From: Caryophanales bacterium
GTDB lineage: Bacteria; Bacillota_I; Bacilli_A; RF39; UBA660
DNA length: 29,869 nt
NCBI GenBank assembly: GCA_016291895.1
Contig: JAEEZO010000039.1
Location: forward strand, 1 to 29,869
Reading direction: 5' to 3'
The translations under genes and the position numbers were made by a program. Every line of letters starts with the position of its first letter. Position 1 is the stretch's first letter. Below the pieces are notes generated by a model, which saw only the letters and a list, made by a program, of their open reading frames with translations, did not search any database and had not been told where the DNA came from. Shown in pieces: positions 15,868-24,826 of this stretch.

Positions 15868-18348
15868 ATGATATTTTACATAGTAGTGTCATGGATTGAT
15901 AGTTTAATTTATAAATTAATTGCAACTATTTTCAAAATAATATTATATCTTGCTGATATTCAAGTATTAAGAGAAGGCATAATAAATGATTTAACAAATA
16001 AAGTTTATGCATTCCTTGCAGTATTAATGTTCTTTAAAATAGCTATATCAACAATTCAATATATAGTAAACCCTGATGAATTATCAAATAGTGATAAGGG
16101 TATCGGTGGTATTTTAAAGAATTCGGCGATTGCCATTATTTTACTTGTTGTAGTACCTGAAATATTTGCTTTTGCTAGGTCAAAACAATCATATATTGCA
16201 AGTTATATACCAACAATAATATTAGATGTTGAATATACAGGTGAAGGATCTAGTAAGCATGTCGAGTTAGTAAGAAAAGAAGCTGATGAGATGGCAACGA
16301 CAACTTTTAATGCATTTGTCCTCCAAAAATCGGGAAATGGTTTGGCACCGATTGGTAGAAGTTCACCTAATGGTACTTTCAATTGGGATGTAGCAAGAAG
16401 TGATGATGATAAAGAGCACAATGCTATTGAAGGAAGTATCTACTATGGTTGTAAAAAAGACTGTGTTGATGCGGTTTTATTCAAATTTTGTATTCCAAGT
16501 TTTAGCGATGCTGATTGTTCATATCGTTATATGATGGTTTGGTCAACAATATCTGGTGTTTTAATGGCCTTTGTTCTTGTTTCAATGGCGGTTGATGTTG
16601 CAATTCGTGCAATTAAATTATCCATTTTGGAAGTTATGGCACCAATACCTATTGTAAGTTACATTGATAAAGCCAAAGGTGGAGCTTTTGAAGCATGGTT
16701 AAAAGAATGTAAAGATGTTTATATAGATTTATTTATTCGATTAATAATTATTTATTTTGCGGTTTTCTTAATTCGTGAAATATCTGCTGATTTTGGAAGT
16801 ATGACTAGTGGTATTTTCTCATCAATGCAAGGTGAAAATACAGAAATAAAAGCATTAGTATTCGTTTTCCTTATTATTGGTTTATTACTATTTGCTAAGA
16901 ATGCCCCTAAATTTATAATGGATATTTTAGGTATTAAAGGTAATGATACTATAAGTGGTATGTTTAAACGTGCTGGCGGATTAATGGGTTCAGTATTAGG
17001 AACAGGAAAAAGTGGTATCGCTGGTGCTTATAATAAATATCAAAAGGCTAAAGCTGCTAATGGTGGTGAATGGAAACCTGGTGATAGAAAGAAACGTAAT
17101 CAAGCCTTACGTCAAGCTGCATTATCTGGACTTAGAAGTACAAGATCAGCTGCTTGGGCTGGAACTCGTTCAGCTTTATCTGGTAAAGGATTTAAAGAAA
17201 CAAGAGATGCAGCTAGTCGTGCTGCTGATAGAACATTCGATTTATATGAAGCAAGAAAAGATGCTCATGTTAAATGGAGAGATTATCAAAAAGAACTTAT
17301 TAAGAGACGTATTGGTATAAGACAAGATTTGGAAGCTTTAAATGCTGAACTTAAAGCTGCTCAAGAATCTAGTGATAAAGCTAAGGCAGCTCTAGATTAT
17401 GTACATAGTAATATGGGTGCTAAGTTTGCTGATGTAAGATTTGCTACTGATTATTTAACACGTATGGCTGGCAAAATAAAAGGAACAAAACTTGAAGGAG
17501 ATCCTTCTAATGGTGGTAAGTTTGTTGTAGGTTATACAAAAGATGGTGTACCTATTCAAGTTAGTATGGCTGATATGGCTGAAGGTGGTAAATTCTCTAT
17601 TAACGGTGTTATGAATCAGCTTCAAAAAACAATGAAAGATGAAGATGGTTCAATGCTTGCTGGTTTAACAGCTAGAATGAAAGCTGATGCTCGTAAAAGC
17701 ATTATGCAAAAATATGAGCAAGACAAAGCTAAAATTGATCAAGATTTATATGATGCTGATGCTCAAATCGATGCAGATATTGCTGCTGGTAAAATAGATA
17801 GTACTGAAGGAGCTAAAAGGAAAAAAGCCGCTCTTGATAAAGCTACTGCTGATGCTGAAGCATTAAAGAAAGCAAGAGATGGTAGTATTGCCAAAGCAGA
17901 AGAAGATGCTAGTGTTGCTGCTAATGATGAAATGTTACGAATTCAATCTGAAGCTCAAGCTATGTTAGATCAATTACAAGGATTTGCTGATTCCTTCGTT
18001 GTTAGTACAGCTGGTAGAACTGATATGACTGAAGCTGAAAAACTTAGTAGATATGGCTTTACTGAAAATCCTGCGTTCTCAAGAATTATTGAGGAAGCTA
18101 AATCAGCAATTAAAATGAATAGTTCATCTAACTTTGGAGTAGAAACTCAAAGAGAAGGTCAAACTAGTGGTATGGTAGATGCTCATGGTGATGCCTTAGA
18201 CGGTATGCTTGGTGATTGGTTAGGATTAAACAAGAAAGCTGGTCAAAAAGCACAAACACAAAGTTTATCTACGCAAACAAGCGATCCAAAAGTTGCTGCA
18301 CAAGCTGCTGCTAAGAAGATTGCCGATCAATATGATAAAAAGAGTTAA
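15868..18348 (+). CDS. VirB6/TrbL-like polytopic type IV secretion protein with long cytoplasmic tail
   Basis: 826 residues from ATG 15868, chosen because AAAGGATGGAG (15850-15860) is spaced for it rather than for the upstream TTG at 15841. About six hydrophobic segments lie at roughly 3-28, 45-62, 85-103, 226-245, 287-305 and 328-345. An extracytoplasmic domain (about 115-220) has four cysteines (first two in CKKDC near 195-199). The central segment (ILEVMAPIPIVSYIDKAKGG, then AWLKECKDVYIDLFIRL) is the VirB6/TrbL-type core, most like the Mbov_0396-type proteins of mycoplasma integrative elements as I remember them. Residues ~352-826 are hydrophilic, rich in Ala, Lys, Arg and Asp, and strongly helical, with coiled-coil stretches in the middle. 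That tail is much longer than in ordinary VirB6 proteins. It is the first gene of an operon with the VirB3-like and VirB4-like genes. It probably forms the inner-membrane channel. Confidence 0.8.
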   Translation: MIFYIVVSWIDSLIYKLIATIFKIILYLADIQVLREGIINDLTNKVYAFLAVLMFFKIAISTIQYIVNPDELSNSDKGIGGILKNSAIAIILLVVVPEIFAFARSKQSYIASYIPTIILDVEYTGEGSSKHVELVRKEADEMATTTFNAFVLQKSGNGLAPIGRSSPNGTFNWDVARSDDDKEHNAIEGSIYYGCKKDCVDAVLFKFCIPSFSDADCSYRYMMVWSTISGVLMAFVLVSMAVDVAIRAIKLSILEVMAPIPIVSYIDKAKGGAFEAWLKECKDVYIDLFIRLIIIYFAVFLIREISADFGSMTSGIFSSMQGENTEIKALVFVFLIIGLLLFAKNAPKFIMDILGIKGNDTISGMFKRAGGLMGSVLGTGKSGIAGAYNKYQKAKAANGGEWKPGDRKKRNQALRQAALSGLRSTRSAAWAGTRSALSGKGFKETRDAASRAADRTFDLYEARKDAHVKWRDYQKELIKRRIGIRQDLEALNAELKAAQESSDKAKAALDYVHSNMGAKFADVRFATDYLTRMAGKIKGTKLEGDPSNGGKFVVGYTKDGVPIQVSMADMAEGGKFSINGVMNQLQKTMKDEDGSMLAGLTARMKADARKSIMQKYEQDKAKIDQDLYDADAQIDADIAAGKIDSTEGAKRKKAALDKATADAEALKKARDGSIAKAEEDASVAANDEMLRIQSEAQAMLDQLQGFADSFVVSTAGRTDMTEAEKLSRYGFTENPAFSRIIEEAKSAIKMNSSSNFGVETQREGQTSGMVDAHGDALDGMLGDWLGLNKKAGQKAQTQSLSTQTSDPKVAAQAAAKKIADQYDKKS

Positions 18349-18368
18349 AAAATGGGATGTGATAAATA

Positions 18369-18695
18369 GTGAATCAATATTTTATTCCTGCAAATACAAA
18401 ACGTGGACAATTAATATTTAATTTATTTAAACCACTTGATTTAGGTATTGTTATTTCTGGTGTTGTTACAACAATAGTATTGTTAATAATAGTAAATCAA
18501 TTTGAGAATGCTCATTGGGTATTTAGTGTACTTTCTACAATGCCAGGCTTACTTGCTGTAGGCTTGGTATTCCCAATACCTAATTACCATAATGTTCGTG
18601 TTCTCTTGGGTGAAATAAAAATATTTTATAATAATCCACGTAATTATAAATGGAGAGGTTGGTGTAGTGTATATGAGTCAAGCCGCAAACGTTAA
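18369..18695 (+). CDS. VirB3/PrgI-like small membrane protein
   Basis: A 108-residue protein starting with GTG at 18369, 20 bases after the VirB6-like gene, with a weak site GGGATGTG. A short polar N-terminus (QYFIPANTKRG) precedes two membrane helices at about 24-44 and 54-72, then a basic C-terminal tail. This size, topology and position directly ahead of VirB4 are those of VirB3 or the PrgI family, which dock the VirB4 ATPase to the inner membrane. The last 23 bases overlap the next gene, implying translational coupling. The assignment rests mostly on context. Confidence 0.7.
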   Translation: MNQYFIPANTKRGQLIFNLFKPLDLGIVISGVVTTIVLLIIVNQFENAHWVFSVLSTMPGLLAVGLVFPIPNYHNVRVLLGEIKIFYNNPRNYKWRGWCSVYESSRKR

Positions 18696-19257
18696 AAAGG
18701 CTCCTCAAAAGGTTGTTCCTACTAGTCCATATACTGAAAACTGGGTAAATGTTCGAGGTATTAAAGACGGAATGATTTTCTTGAAGAATAAAGAATTAGT
18801 TTCTGGGGTTAAAGTTGAGCCTCGTAATATCTTTATACTAGAGCAAAATCAACAAGATAATATCATCAATGCTTTAAAGAATTGTTATAATACATTTAAC
18901 TTTGAGTGGTGGTTAGTTGTTGCTGATAAACCGGTTGATATTTCAATATATCAATCACAACTTGAACTTTTATTAACACAACAAACTGATCCACGTCGAA
19001 GAAAAATCGTATCACAAGATATAGCAAAAGCTAAGATGTTTATTGATAATCAAATTGTTGATATTGAATTCTATATATTATTTAAAGAGAAAAATCCAGA
19101 TATGGTACAAGAAAGAATTCGTACAATGATTAATGGTTTCGCTGGAGCATCTCTTGTAGCTAGTCAAGTTTCTAATGACGATTTACGTATTGTTTTAGAT
19201 AATTTCTTAAATGGGGGAGTAAGAACTGATTTTAGAACGGTGGTGGTTAAAAAATGA
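18673..19257 (+). CDS. VirB4 N-terminal domain, separate subunit
   Basis: 194 residues from ATG 18673, with AGAGGTTG upstream inside the VirB3-like gene; an in-frame GTG at 18667 is less well placed. It is soluble, with no membrane helix. Residues ~25-190 (WVNVRGIKDGMIFLKNKELV, then EWWLVVADKPVDI and a helical pair ending in Arg-rich strands) look like the N-terminal beta/alpha domain that single-chain VirB4/TraC proteins carry ahead of the ATPase. It ends in an ATGA overlap with the ATPase gene. The two products sum to 789 residues, about the length of a one-piece VirB4. A six-A run sits at the junction. It may be an ancestral gene split or a functional two-subunit design. Confidence 0.7.
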   Translation: MSQAANVKKAPQKVVPTSPYTENWVNVRGIKDGMIFLKNKELVSGVKVEPRNIFILEQNQQDNIINALKNCYNTFNFEWWLVVADKPVDISIYQSQLELLLTQQTDPRRRKIVSQDIAKAKMFIDNQIVDIEFYILFKEKNPDMVQERIRTMINGFAGASLVASQVSNDDLRIVLDNFLNGGVRTDFRTVVVKK

Positions 19258-21041
19258 GTATCTTTGCTTCAGAAATTGCCCCAAAGGGTATGCAATTTAA
19301 TCCTGGTGACTTTATAATCAGTGATAAATATTGTACAATTCTAACCGTTATTTCTTACCCACAAATTATTACAGCTGGTTATTTATCCGGACTTACTAGT
19401 ATGACCGGTGTTAAGATTGTTATTAAACATATTCCAATTCCTTTTGATGTTATTAGAAAAATGCTTAATAAACAATTAGCTGATTTAAAAACAAGATTTG
19501 AGGAAGAAAAAGATCGTACACGTCAAGAACAAATTAGACAAGATAATGAATCTATTGAAAACTTTATTCAACAAATGGTTGCTAATCAAGATTTAATTTT
19601 TGATTTCCAATTACATGTTTTAGTTTCTGCTAATTCTAAAGAAGAACTTGAACTTCGTAAAACAAATGTTAAAAACTATTTAGATTCAATGGAACTTCGT
19701 GCTAAAGCTCTTCGTTTCGAACAAGAAACAATCTTTAAATCAATGGTTCCAATATTTCCAAAACAAAGAGTAGAAGAGCGTATTGGTACACCAATACCAT
19801 CTGCTTCTGTTGCAGCAATGTATCCATTTGTTTTCGATTCAATTAAAGACCCTGGTCTATCAACATTATTTGGAGTTGATGCCTCAGGTGGTGTAATTCT
19901 ATTCAATCAATTTTTATATAAAATTCGTAAAGAGAATAATCGTAATAATGCCAATATGGTTATCCTTGGTGGTTCTGGTAGTGGTAAAAGTACAGCTGCT
20001 AAACTATTAATGAGAAGTCATATTCGTAACAATTGTCAAATTGTTGCTATTGACCCTGAAAACGAGCTTTATGATATGTGTCAATTATATGGAGGAGATT
20101 CCATTGACCTTGGTAAAGGTGGAGACTATGGATTAATTAACCCTCTTGAAATTGTTATGGACTTTGATGAGGAAGAAGTATTTGAAGGTCTTGCTAGTAC
20201 ATTGATTACCCAAAACTTGAACTCATTAAAAGCCTTCATGAGATATTATTATCCTGATATTGAAGATGATGTCTTAACATTATTTAGTGAAGTTGTTCAA
20301 GATACTTATGCTCGTTTTGGTATAAGACCTGATACAAATTTCTTTAATATGACAAGTGATGATTTCCCTACATTTAGTAATGTATATGAAACTGTACGTC
20401 ATAGATTAACAGGAACAACTGAGAAAACTCATGAACGTGATGTCCTAGAACGTCTTGAATTAAAACTTCGTCCATTTATTCGTGAACTTAAATACTTATT
20501 TGATGGACATACATCAATTCCATCAAGTTCTGATTTCATCGTATTTAATATTCGTGAATTAATGAATACAGATACTAATATTCGTAATGCTTTATTCTTC
20601 AACGTACTTAAGTATGCATGGGGATTATGTCTTGATAGACGTCGTGATACTGTCTTAATGGTTGATGAAGCTCACGTATTATTATCTGGTAATAACATTT
20701 TAGGAGCTAACTTCCTTGAACAAGTTCAACGTCGTGCAAGAAAATATAATACAGGTACCATTATTATTACACAACAACCATCTGACTTTACAAATGAAAG
20801 TGTTATTACACAAGCTAAAGCAATCTTTGGTAACGCATCATATTATTTGATAATGTTACTTAATAAACAATCTGTTGAAGATTTAGCTAAGCTTGTAGAT
20901 TTAAATGATAATGAAAAAGATGTAATAAAACGATTTACACAAGGACAAGCCCTATTTGTATGTGGTAATAAACGATTACAAATGGATGTTATTGTAACAG
21001 CTGAAGAACTTGATTCCTTCGGTGATCGTGGTGGTTTATAA
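19254..21041 (+). CDS. VirB4-like type IV secretion ATPase
   Basis: A 595-residue cytoplasmic ATPase that powers pilus assembly and substrate transfer. Start ATG overlaps the preceding TGA, with GGTGGTGG (19239-19246) as binding site. The N-terminal part (1-200) includes a charged helical hairpin (about 65-105). Walker A is GGSGSGKST at 239-247, and Walker B is LMVDEAH with Asp471/Glu472. After it come QRRARKY and IIITQQPSDF, the Arg and Gln motifs usual in VirB4/TraE ATPases. The C-terminus (GQALFVCGNKRLQMDVIV) matches the family end. It is the last gene of the operon, followed one base later by a terminator. The residues needed for ATP hydrolysis are all present. Confidence 0.92.
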   Translation: MSIFASEIAPKGMQFNPGDFIISDKYCTILTVISYPQIITAGYLSGLTSMTGVKIVIKHIPIPFDVIRKMLNKQLADLKTRFEEEKDRTRQEQIRQDNESIENFIQQMVANQDLIFDFQLHVLVSANSKEELELRKTNVKNYLDSMELRAKALRFEQETIFKSMVPIFPKQRVEERIGTPIPSASVAAMYPFVFDSIKDPGLSTLFGVDASGGVILFNQFLYKIRKENNRNNANMVILGGSGSGKSTAAKLLMRSHIRNNCQIVAIDPENELYDMCQLYGGDSIDLGKGGDYGLINPLEIVMDFDEEEVFEGLASTLITQNLNSLKAFMRYYYPDIEDDVLTLFSEVVQDTYARFGIRPDTNFFNMTSDDFPTFSNVYETVRHRLTGTTEKTHERDVLERLELKLRPFIRELKYLFDGHTSIPSSSDFIVFNIRELMNTDTNIRNALFFNVLKYAWGLCLDRRRDTVLMVDEAHVLLSGNNILGANFLEQVQRRARKYNTGTIIITQQPSDFTNESVITQAKAIFGNASYYLIMLLNKQSVEDLAKLVDLNDNEKDVIKRFTQGQALFVCGNKRLQMDVIVTAEELDSFGDRGGL

Positions 21042-21067
21042 AAAGTCTTAATTATAAGACTTTTTTT
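21042..21067 (+). terminator. Terminator after the VirB4-like gene
   Basis: AAAGTCTTA (21042-21050) pairs with TAAGACTTT (21055-21063) around a 4-base loop, with T residues to 21067. It starts immediately after the stop codon. Confidence 0.88.
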
Positions 21068-21099
21068 ATAAATAAAATAACTATAAAAAAATATAAATA

Positions 21100-21108
21100 T
21101 GATATAAT
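21100..21108 (+). promoter_or_regulatory. Extended -10 promoter of the VirD4-like gene
   Basis: TGATATAAT (TG at 21100-21101, TATAAT at 21103-21108), with a poor -35, lies 18 bases before the ATG. Transcription would start near 21115, giving a very short leader with the site AGGTGA. Confidence 0.55.
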
Positions 21109-21126
21109 GATAATATAGGTGATTTT

Positions 21127-23343
21127 ATGAAATTAAAAATGCGTTTTGAGAAAAAAGACATGCAACGTTTTGGTATATATGCTATTCTTTTATTCATTGT
21201 AGTAGTTTTAGTAATGTCTAATATAAGAGCTGTTAGTAGTGGTAGACCTTTAGGATTAACTTTTATTGCTCTTGAAGGTGAAGCTATAGCGGGAACTCTT
21301 GTTGTATATTTATTTACGCTATTCGGTTTAGTATGGAGCTGTAAATCATATTTCTTTGAATTTGAAAAAGGATGGGGATTTACAACAGAGAAGAAAATGG
21401 ATGGTTATAGTAAATGGGCTGATAAAAAAGCTATGCAAAAAGAGTTAAAGCCTATTATTTCTTCTGAATATAATACTAAATATGCGGGTATTCCATTAAT
21501 TAATGATGGTAAAACATTATGGGTTGATGATGGAGAATACCATAATTTAATTATTGGTTCTACTGGTTCAGGTAAAACACAAACAATTATTTTTCCACTT
21601 GTAGAAGTGTTAGCAAAACATAATGAATCAATGGTTATCACAGACCCTAAAGGTGAAATTTATCAAAAGAAAGCAGCAATGCTAAAAAAACGTGGATATA
21701 AAATTGTTTTATTAAATTTCCGTTCACCTGGACAAGGTAATGCTTGGAACCCACTTACGATTCCGTATAAATTATGGAAAGAAGGTAATCAAGATAAATC
21801 ATGTGAGCTTCTAGATGACCTTGCGGCAAATATTTTGTATGATGAAGGTAATAAAAATGCTGACCCATTCTGGGAAAAAACTTCTGCTGGATATTTCTCA
21901 GGTTTAGCTCTAGGTTTATTTGAAGATGCTACAGAAGATCAAGTTAATATTAATAGTATAAGTTTAATGTCAACAGTCGGTGAAGAAAGATTTGGACCTA
22001 GTACTTATATTAAGGAATACTTTAATGCTAAAGATCCTAATAGTGCTGCTTATGTTAATGCATCAAGTACTATAATGTCTCCTAATGAGACTAAAGGTAG
22101 TATCTTAGCGGTATTTAAAGAGAAAATTAAATTATTTGCATCTCGTGCTAATTTATCAGAGATGTTATCTCATAGTGATTTTTCAATAGCTGATATTGGT
22201 AGACAAAAAACAGCCGTTTTCATTGTAATTCAAGATGAAAAGAAAACATATCACTCATTAGCAACAATCTTTGTAAAACAAGTATATGAAACATTAATTG
22301 ATGTTGCTTATCAAAATAATGGTAGACTTCCAGTAAGAACAAATTTCTTACTAGATGAGTTTGCAAACATGCCACCTCTTAAGGATGTTACAACAATGAT
22401 TACGGCAGCGCGTTCTCGTGGTATGAGATTTACGCTTATTATCCAGAACTTCGCTCAGTTAAATGAAGTTTATGGTGAGCAAAATGCTGAAACAATTAAA
22501 GGTAACTGTGGTAATATGGTATACCTTATCAGTACCGAACTAAAAGCTTTGGAAGAAATTAGTAAAATGTGTGGTGAAGTTAAATCAAAGAAAGATGATA
22601 AAACAACATCAACACCTCTAGTTACAATAAGTGACCTTCAACAAATGAAACAATTCGAGGTAATTGTTCGTCGTCTTCGTATGCCACCATTTAAAACATA
22701 TTTAACTCCAGAGTTTAAAATGAATTGGGGTAGAAAATATCCTGAACTTCCAGTATATGAAATACCTGAAAGACCTCGTGAAGAAGTTAAAACATTTGAT
22801 GTACGTGACTTCGTAAAAGCTCATCGTGAAGATAAACAAAATAATCTTCTAGGTGGCGGTGGTGGTCCTATGGGATTACCATTTATGGGAGGAGGTATGG
22901 GTGGAAGTCCATTCTCACCAATGGGTGGAGGAAGTCCTTTTGGAGGAGCTAGCCCATTTGGTGGAGGAGATTCTTTAGGAAGTCCATTTGCAAGTCTTCC
23001 ACCATCTCCAAGTAATAATAAGAAAAATGATATTTTATCTGATGATGATTTTGACTTAGATGCTTTAACTAAATCAATTGATGAAGAGATCGCTCGTCTT
23101 GAAAAAGAAGAGAAAGAGAATGCTCTTAAGGAAAAAGAAAACAAAGTTGAGACTAAAGTATCTAATGAAGATATTGATTTATCTGATATTGTTAATGATA
23201 AAGAATTACAAGAAGATAATGTTGAAGCTCTTGATAAGTTATTTAAAACTAATGAAGATGAGTCAAAAGAAGAACCAAAAATTGAAAAGAAAGATTCATC
23301 TAAAAAAGATGATGATAATAACTTTGATGTATTCTGGAATTAA
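21127..23343 (+). CDS. VirD4-like type IV coupling ATPase
   Basis: A 738-residue protein that selects substrates and feeds them to the type IV channel. Two N-terminal membrane helices (about 13-33 and 50-70) anchor it. Walker A is GSTGSGKT at 144-151, with ITDPKGE shortly after as in TraG/VirD4. Walker B is FLLDEFANMP with Asp410/Glu411, and the MTxxRSRG-like segment (ITAARSRGMRFTLIIQNFAQ) follows. The core ends near 560. The tail is unusual: about 576-622 is a Gly/Met/Pro/Ser-Phe-rich disordered stretch (repeats of GGGSPFGG type), followed by an acidic and Lys-rich charged region to the end. Such tails could recruit substrates. It is monocistronic with its own promoter and terminator. No relaxase gene lies nearby. 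Confidence 0.93.
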   Translation: MKLKMRFEKKDMQRFGIYAILLFIVVVLVMSNIRAVSSGRPLGLTFIALEGEAIAGTLVVYLFTLFGLVWSCKSYFFEFEKGWGFTTEKKMDGYSKWADKKAMQKELKPIISSEYNTKYAGIPLINDGKTLWVDDGEYHNLIIGSTGSGKTQTIIFPLVEVLAKHNESMVITDPKGEIYQKKAAMLKKRGYKIVLLNFRSPGQGNAWNPLTIPYKLWKEGNQDKSCELLDDLAANILYDEGNKNADPFWEKTSAGYFSGLALGLFEDATEDQVNINSISLMSTVGEERFGPSTYIKEYFNAKDPNSAAYVNASSTIMSPNETKGSILAVFKEKIKLFASRANLSEMLSHSDFSIADIGRQKTAVFIVIQDEKKTYHSLATIFVKQVYETLIDVAYQNNGRLPVRTNFLLDEFANMPPLKDVTTMITAARSRGMRFTLIIQNFAQLNEVYGEQNAETIKGNCGNMVYLISTELKALEEISKMCGEVKSKKDDKTTSTPLVTISDLQQMKQFEVIVRRLRMPPFKTYLTPEFKMNWGRKYPELPVYEIPERPREEVKTFDVRDFVKAHREDKQNNLLGGGGGPMGLPFMGGGMGGSPFSPMGGGSPFGGASPFGGGDSLGSPFASLPPSPSNNKKNDILSDDDFDLDALTKSIDEEIARLEKEEKENALKEKENKVETKVSNEDIDLSDIVNDKELQEDNVEALDKLFKTNEDESKEEPKIEKKDSSKKDDDNNFDVFWN

Positions 23344-23364
23344 GGACCTATTGGTCCTTTTTTT
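23342..23364 (+). terminator. Terminator after the VirD4-like gene
   Basis: AAGGACC (23342-23348) pairs with GGTCCTT (23353-23359) around TATT, followed by T residues to 23364. The stop codon TAA (23341-23343) overlaps the stem. Confidence 0.9.
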
Positions 23365-23374
23365 GTCGCCTTGG

Positions 23375-23403
23375 TTGAAAATAGTAGGCTTAAATGGTAT
23401 AAT
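23375..23403 (+). promoter_or_regulatory. Sigma-A promoter of the cadherin-like/SEDS operon
   Basis: TTGAAA (23375-23380) and TATAAT (23398-23403) are exactly 17 bases apart, 22 bases before the start codon. Confidence 0.85.
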
Positions 23404-23425
23404 TAAACATAATGAAGGTGTATTG

Positions 23426-24817
23426 ATGAGGATAAAGAAAATACTAATTATATTTCTTTTATTGTTTAATATAAATGTATTAGCGAGCAATGAAACAGAT
23501 ATTACAAATGTAAAAATAAATGGAGAATCGATTACATGTAATAATTTAATATGTAGTGGTACCGTAAATGATACAAAAGTAAAAATTGAATATCAAATGG
23601 TTGATCCAGCTGCAACAAGTAGTGGATTTAAGTCAGGAGAAACTTTTGATATTCCAGGGGAATCTATAACTAAAAAGTTAACTGTTAGTAAAACGATGGA
23701 AGGACTTGAAACACCTCTTTCTAGTGAATATACATTTAATATTACAAAACATTTAACAAGTAATGATACTTCTTTAAAAAAATTAACAATTAATGATCGA
23801 ACTATTAAAGTATCTAAAGATGTTTTTGTATATAATGTTGAAGTAAAATATGATGTTGAAGAATTAAAAGTTGAAATTGTTCCTAATAGTTCATATGCTA
23901 AATATGAAATAACATCAAGTTTATCTTTCCCTCTTGAAGAGAGTAGTAAAGCTTTTGATTTTATTGTAAGAAGTGAACAAGGTAAAGAAAAAGAATATCG
24001 TGTTATTATAAAAAGAGAAGATGGACCAGATGTTACTTTAAAGAAATTGCGTATTTCAAGTGGTGAAGTTAAATTAGAACGTGGAGTAACTGATTATCAA
24101 ATAAATGTCCCATATGATGTTAATACTTTAGATTTAGAAGTAGAAACAAATGATCCTAATGCAACATATGAGTTATCTAAAAATGATAATGATTTAATTA
24201 TCGGTGATAATAAAATTTCCATTACGGTTCATAATAAAGATATAGAACAAGTTTATAATTTGACAATAACTAGATTTGAAAACACAGGTGAAGGTGTCGT
24301 TAATTTATCAAATTTAGAAATAGCTGAATATGAAGATTTTAACTTTAAAGTTGGAAATACAGAATATGATTTATATTTTGAAAAAATACCACTTCATTTA
24401 ACGATTAAAACAGAACGAGCTAATAAAGAAAGTGAAGTTGAAATTGAAGGTAATAGTAATCTTAAAGATGGTAGTGAAATAAAAATCAAAGTTATTCAAA
24501 AAAGATTAAATATGTCTAAAGAATATTTATTACATATTCATAAAGGTACAGAAAAAAAGAAAAGTAGTACTTTAATGACAATCTTAATTATACTTGCTAT
24601 TATTGTATTAATAGGTATTATAATAACATTGTTGATACTAAAAAAACGTAAGAATAAAAATCCTAAAAAGAATAAAGTAGATAAAATAAAAAAAGAAGAA
24701 AAGAAAAAGAATAGAAAAGAAGTAGTCGAAGAGGAAAAGAAAAAAGAAAAAGAAATAAAGAAAACTAAAGAAGTTAATTTATCTAATCCTAATGATGACG
24801 ATTTAGAAGTAATATAG
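23426..24817 (+). CDS. Membrane-anchored surface protein with cadherin-like beta-sandwich repeats
   Basis: 463 residues from ATG 23426, preceded by GAAGGTG (23414-23420). The start is fixed by the promoter and by the signal peptide that begins there (MRIKKILIIFLLLFNINVLA). A first beta-rich domain (about 22-115) is followed by three repeats with the cadherin-like beta-sandwich pattern: LKKLTINDRTIKV at 118, LKKLRISSGEVKL at 205 and LSNLEIAEYEDF at 294. Each has a Y-x-V/L strand and ends in a YxVxIxR or YLLHI strand. One membrane helix lies at about 382-405. A Lys/Glu-rich cytoplasmic tail (406-463) is nearly all charged until a short acidic end. This makes a type I membrane protein displaying an adhesive or cell-wall-contacting stalk. 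It is cotranscribed with the SEDS gene 9 bases downstream, which suggests a role in wall synthesis or division. The exact function is unknown. Confidence 0.82.
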   Translation: MRIKKILIIFLLLFNINVLASNETDITNVKINGESITCNNLICSGTVNDTKVKIEYQMVDPAATSSGFKSGETFDIPGESITKKLTVSKTMEGLETPLSSEYTFNITKHLTSNDTSLKKLTINDRTIKVSKDVFVYNVEVKYDVEELKVEIVPNSSYAKYEITSSLSFPLEESSKAFDFIVRSEQGKEKEYRVIIKREDGPDVTLKKLRISSGEVKLERGVTDYQINVPYDVNTLDLEVETNDPNATYELSKNDNDLIIGDNKISITVHNKDIEQVYNLTITRFENTGEGVVNLSNLEIAEYEDFNFKVGNTEYDLYFEKIPLHLTIKTERANKESEVEIEGNSNLKDGSEIKIKVIQKRLNMSKEYLLHIHKGTEKKKSSTLMTILIILAIIVLIGIIITLLILKKRKNKNPKKNKVDKIKKEEKKKNRKEVVEEEKKKEKEIKKTKEVNLSNPNDDDLEVI

Positions 24818-24826
24818 AGGGGTAAT

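Noticed and set aside
17012..17320. 102-codon plus-strand open frame inside the VirB6-like gene
   Set aside because: A shadow of the Ala/Lys-rich tail; no binding site, and the main frame is clearly coding.
22821..23144. Pro-rich minus-strand open frame opposite the VirD4-like tail
   Set aside because: The complement of the Gly-rich repeats; no promoter or binding site.
10457..23343. An integrative and conjugative element
   Set aside because: No integrase, relaxase, excisionase or flanking direct repeat is visible, and cdsA and rseP sit inside. Base composition looks like that of the flanks.
23078..23425. Upstream extension of the cadherin-like protein
   Set aside because: It overlaps the VirD4-like gene in another frame, crosses a terminator and promoter, and would bury the signal peptide.
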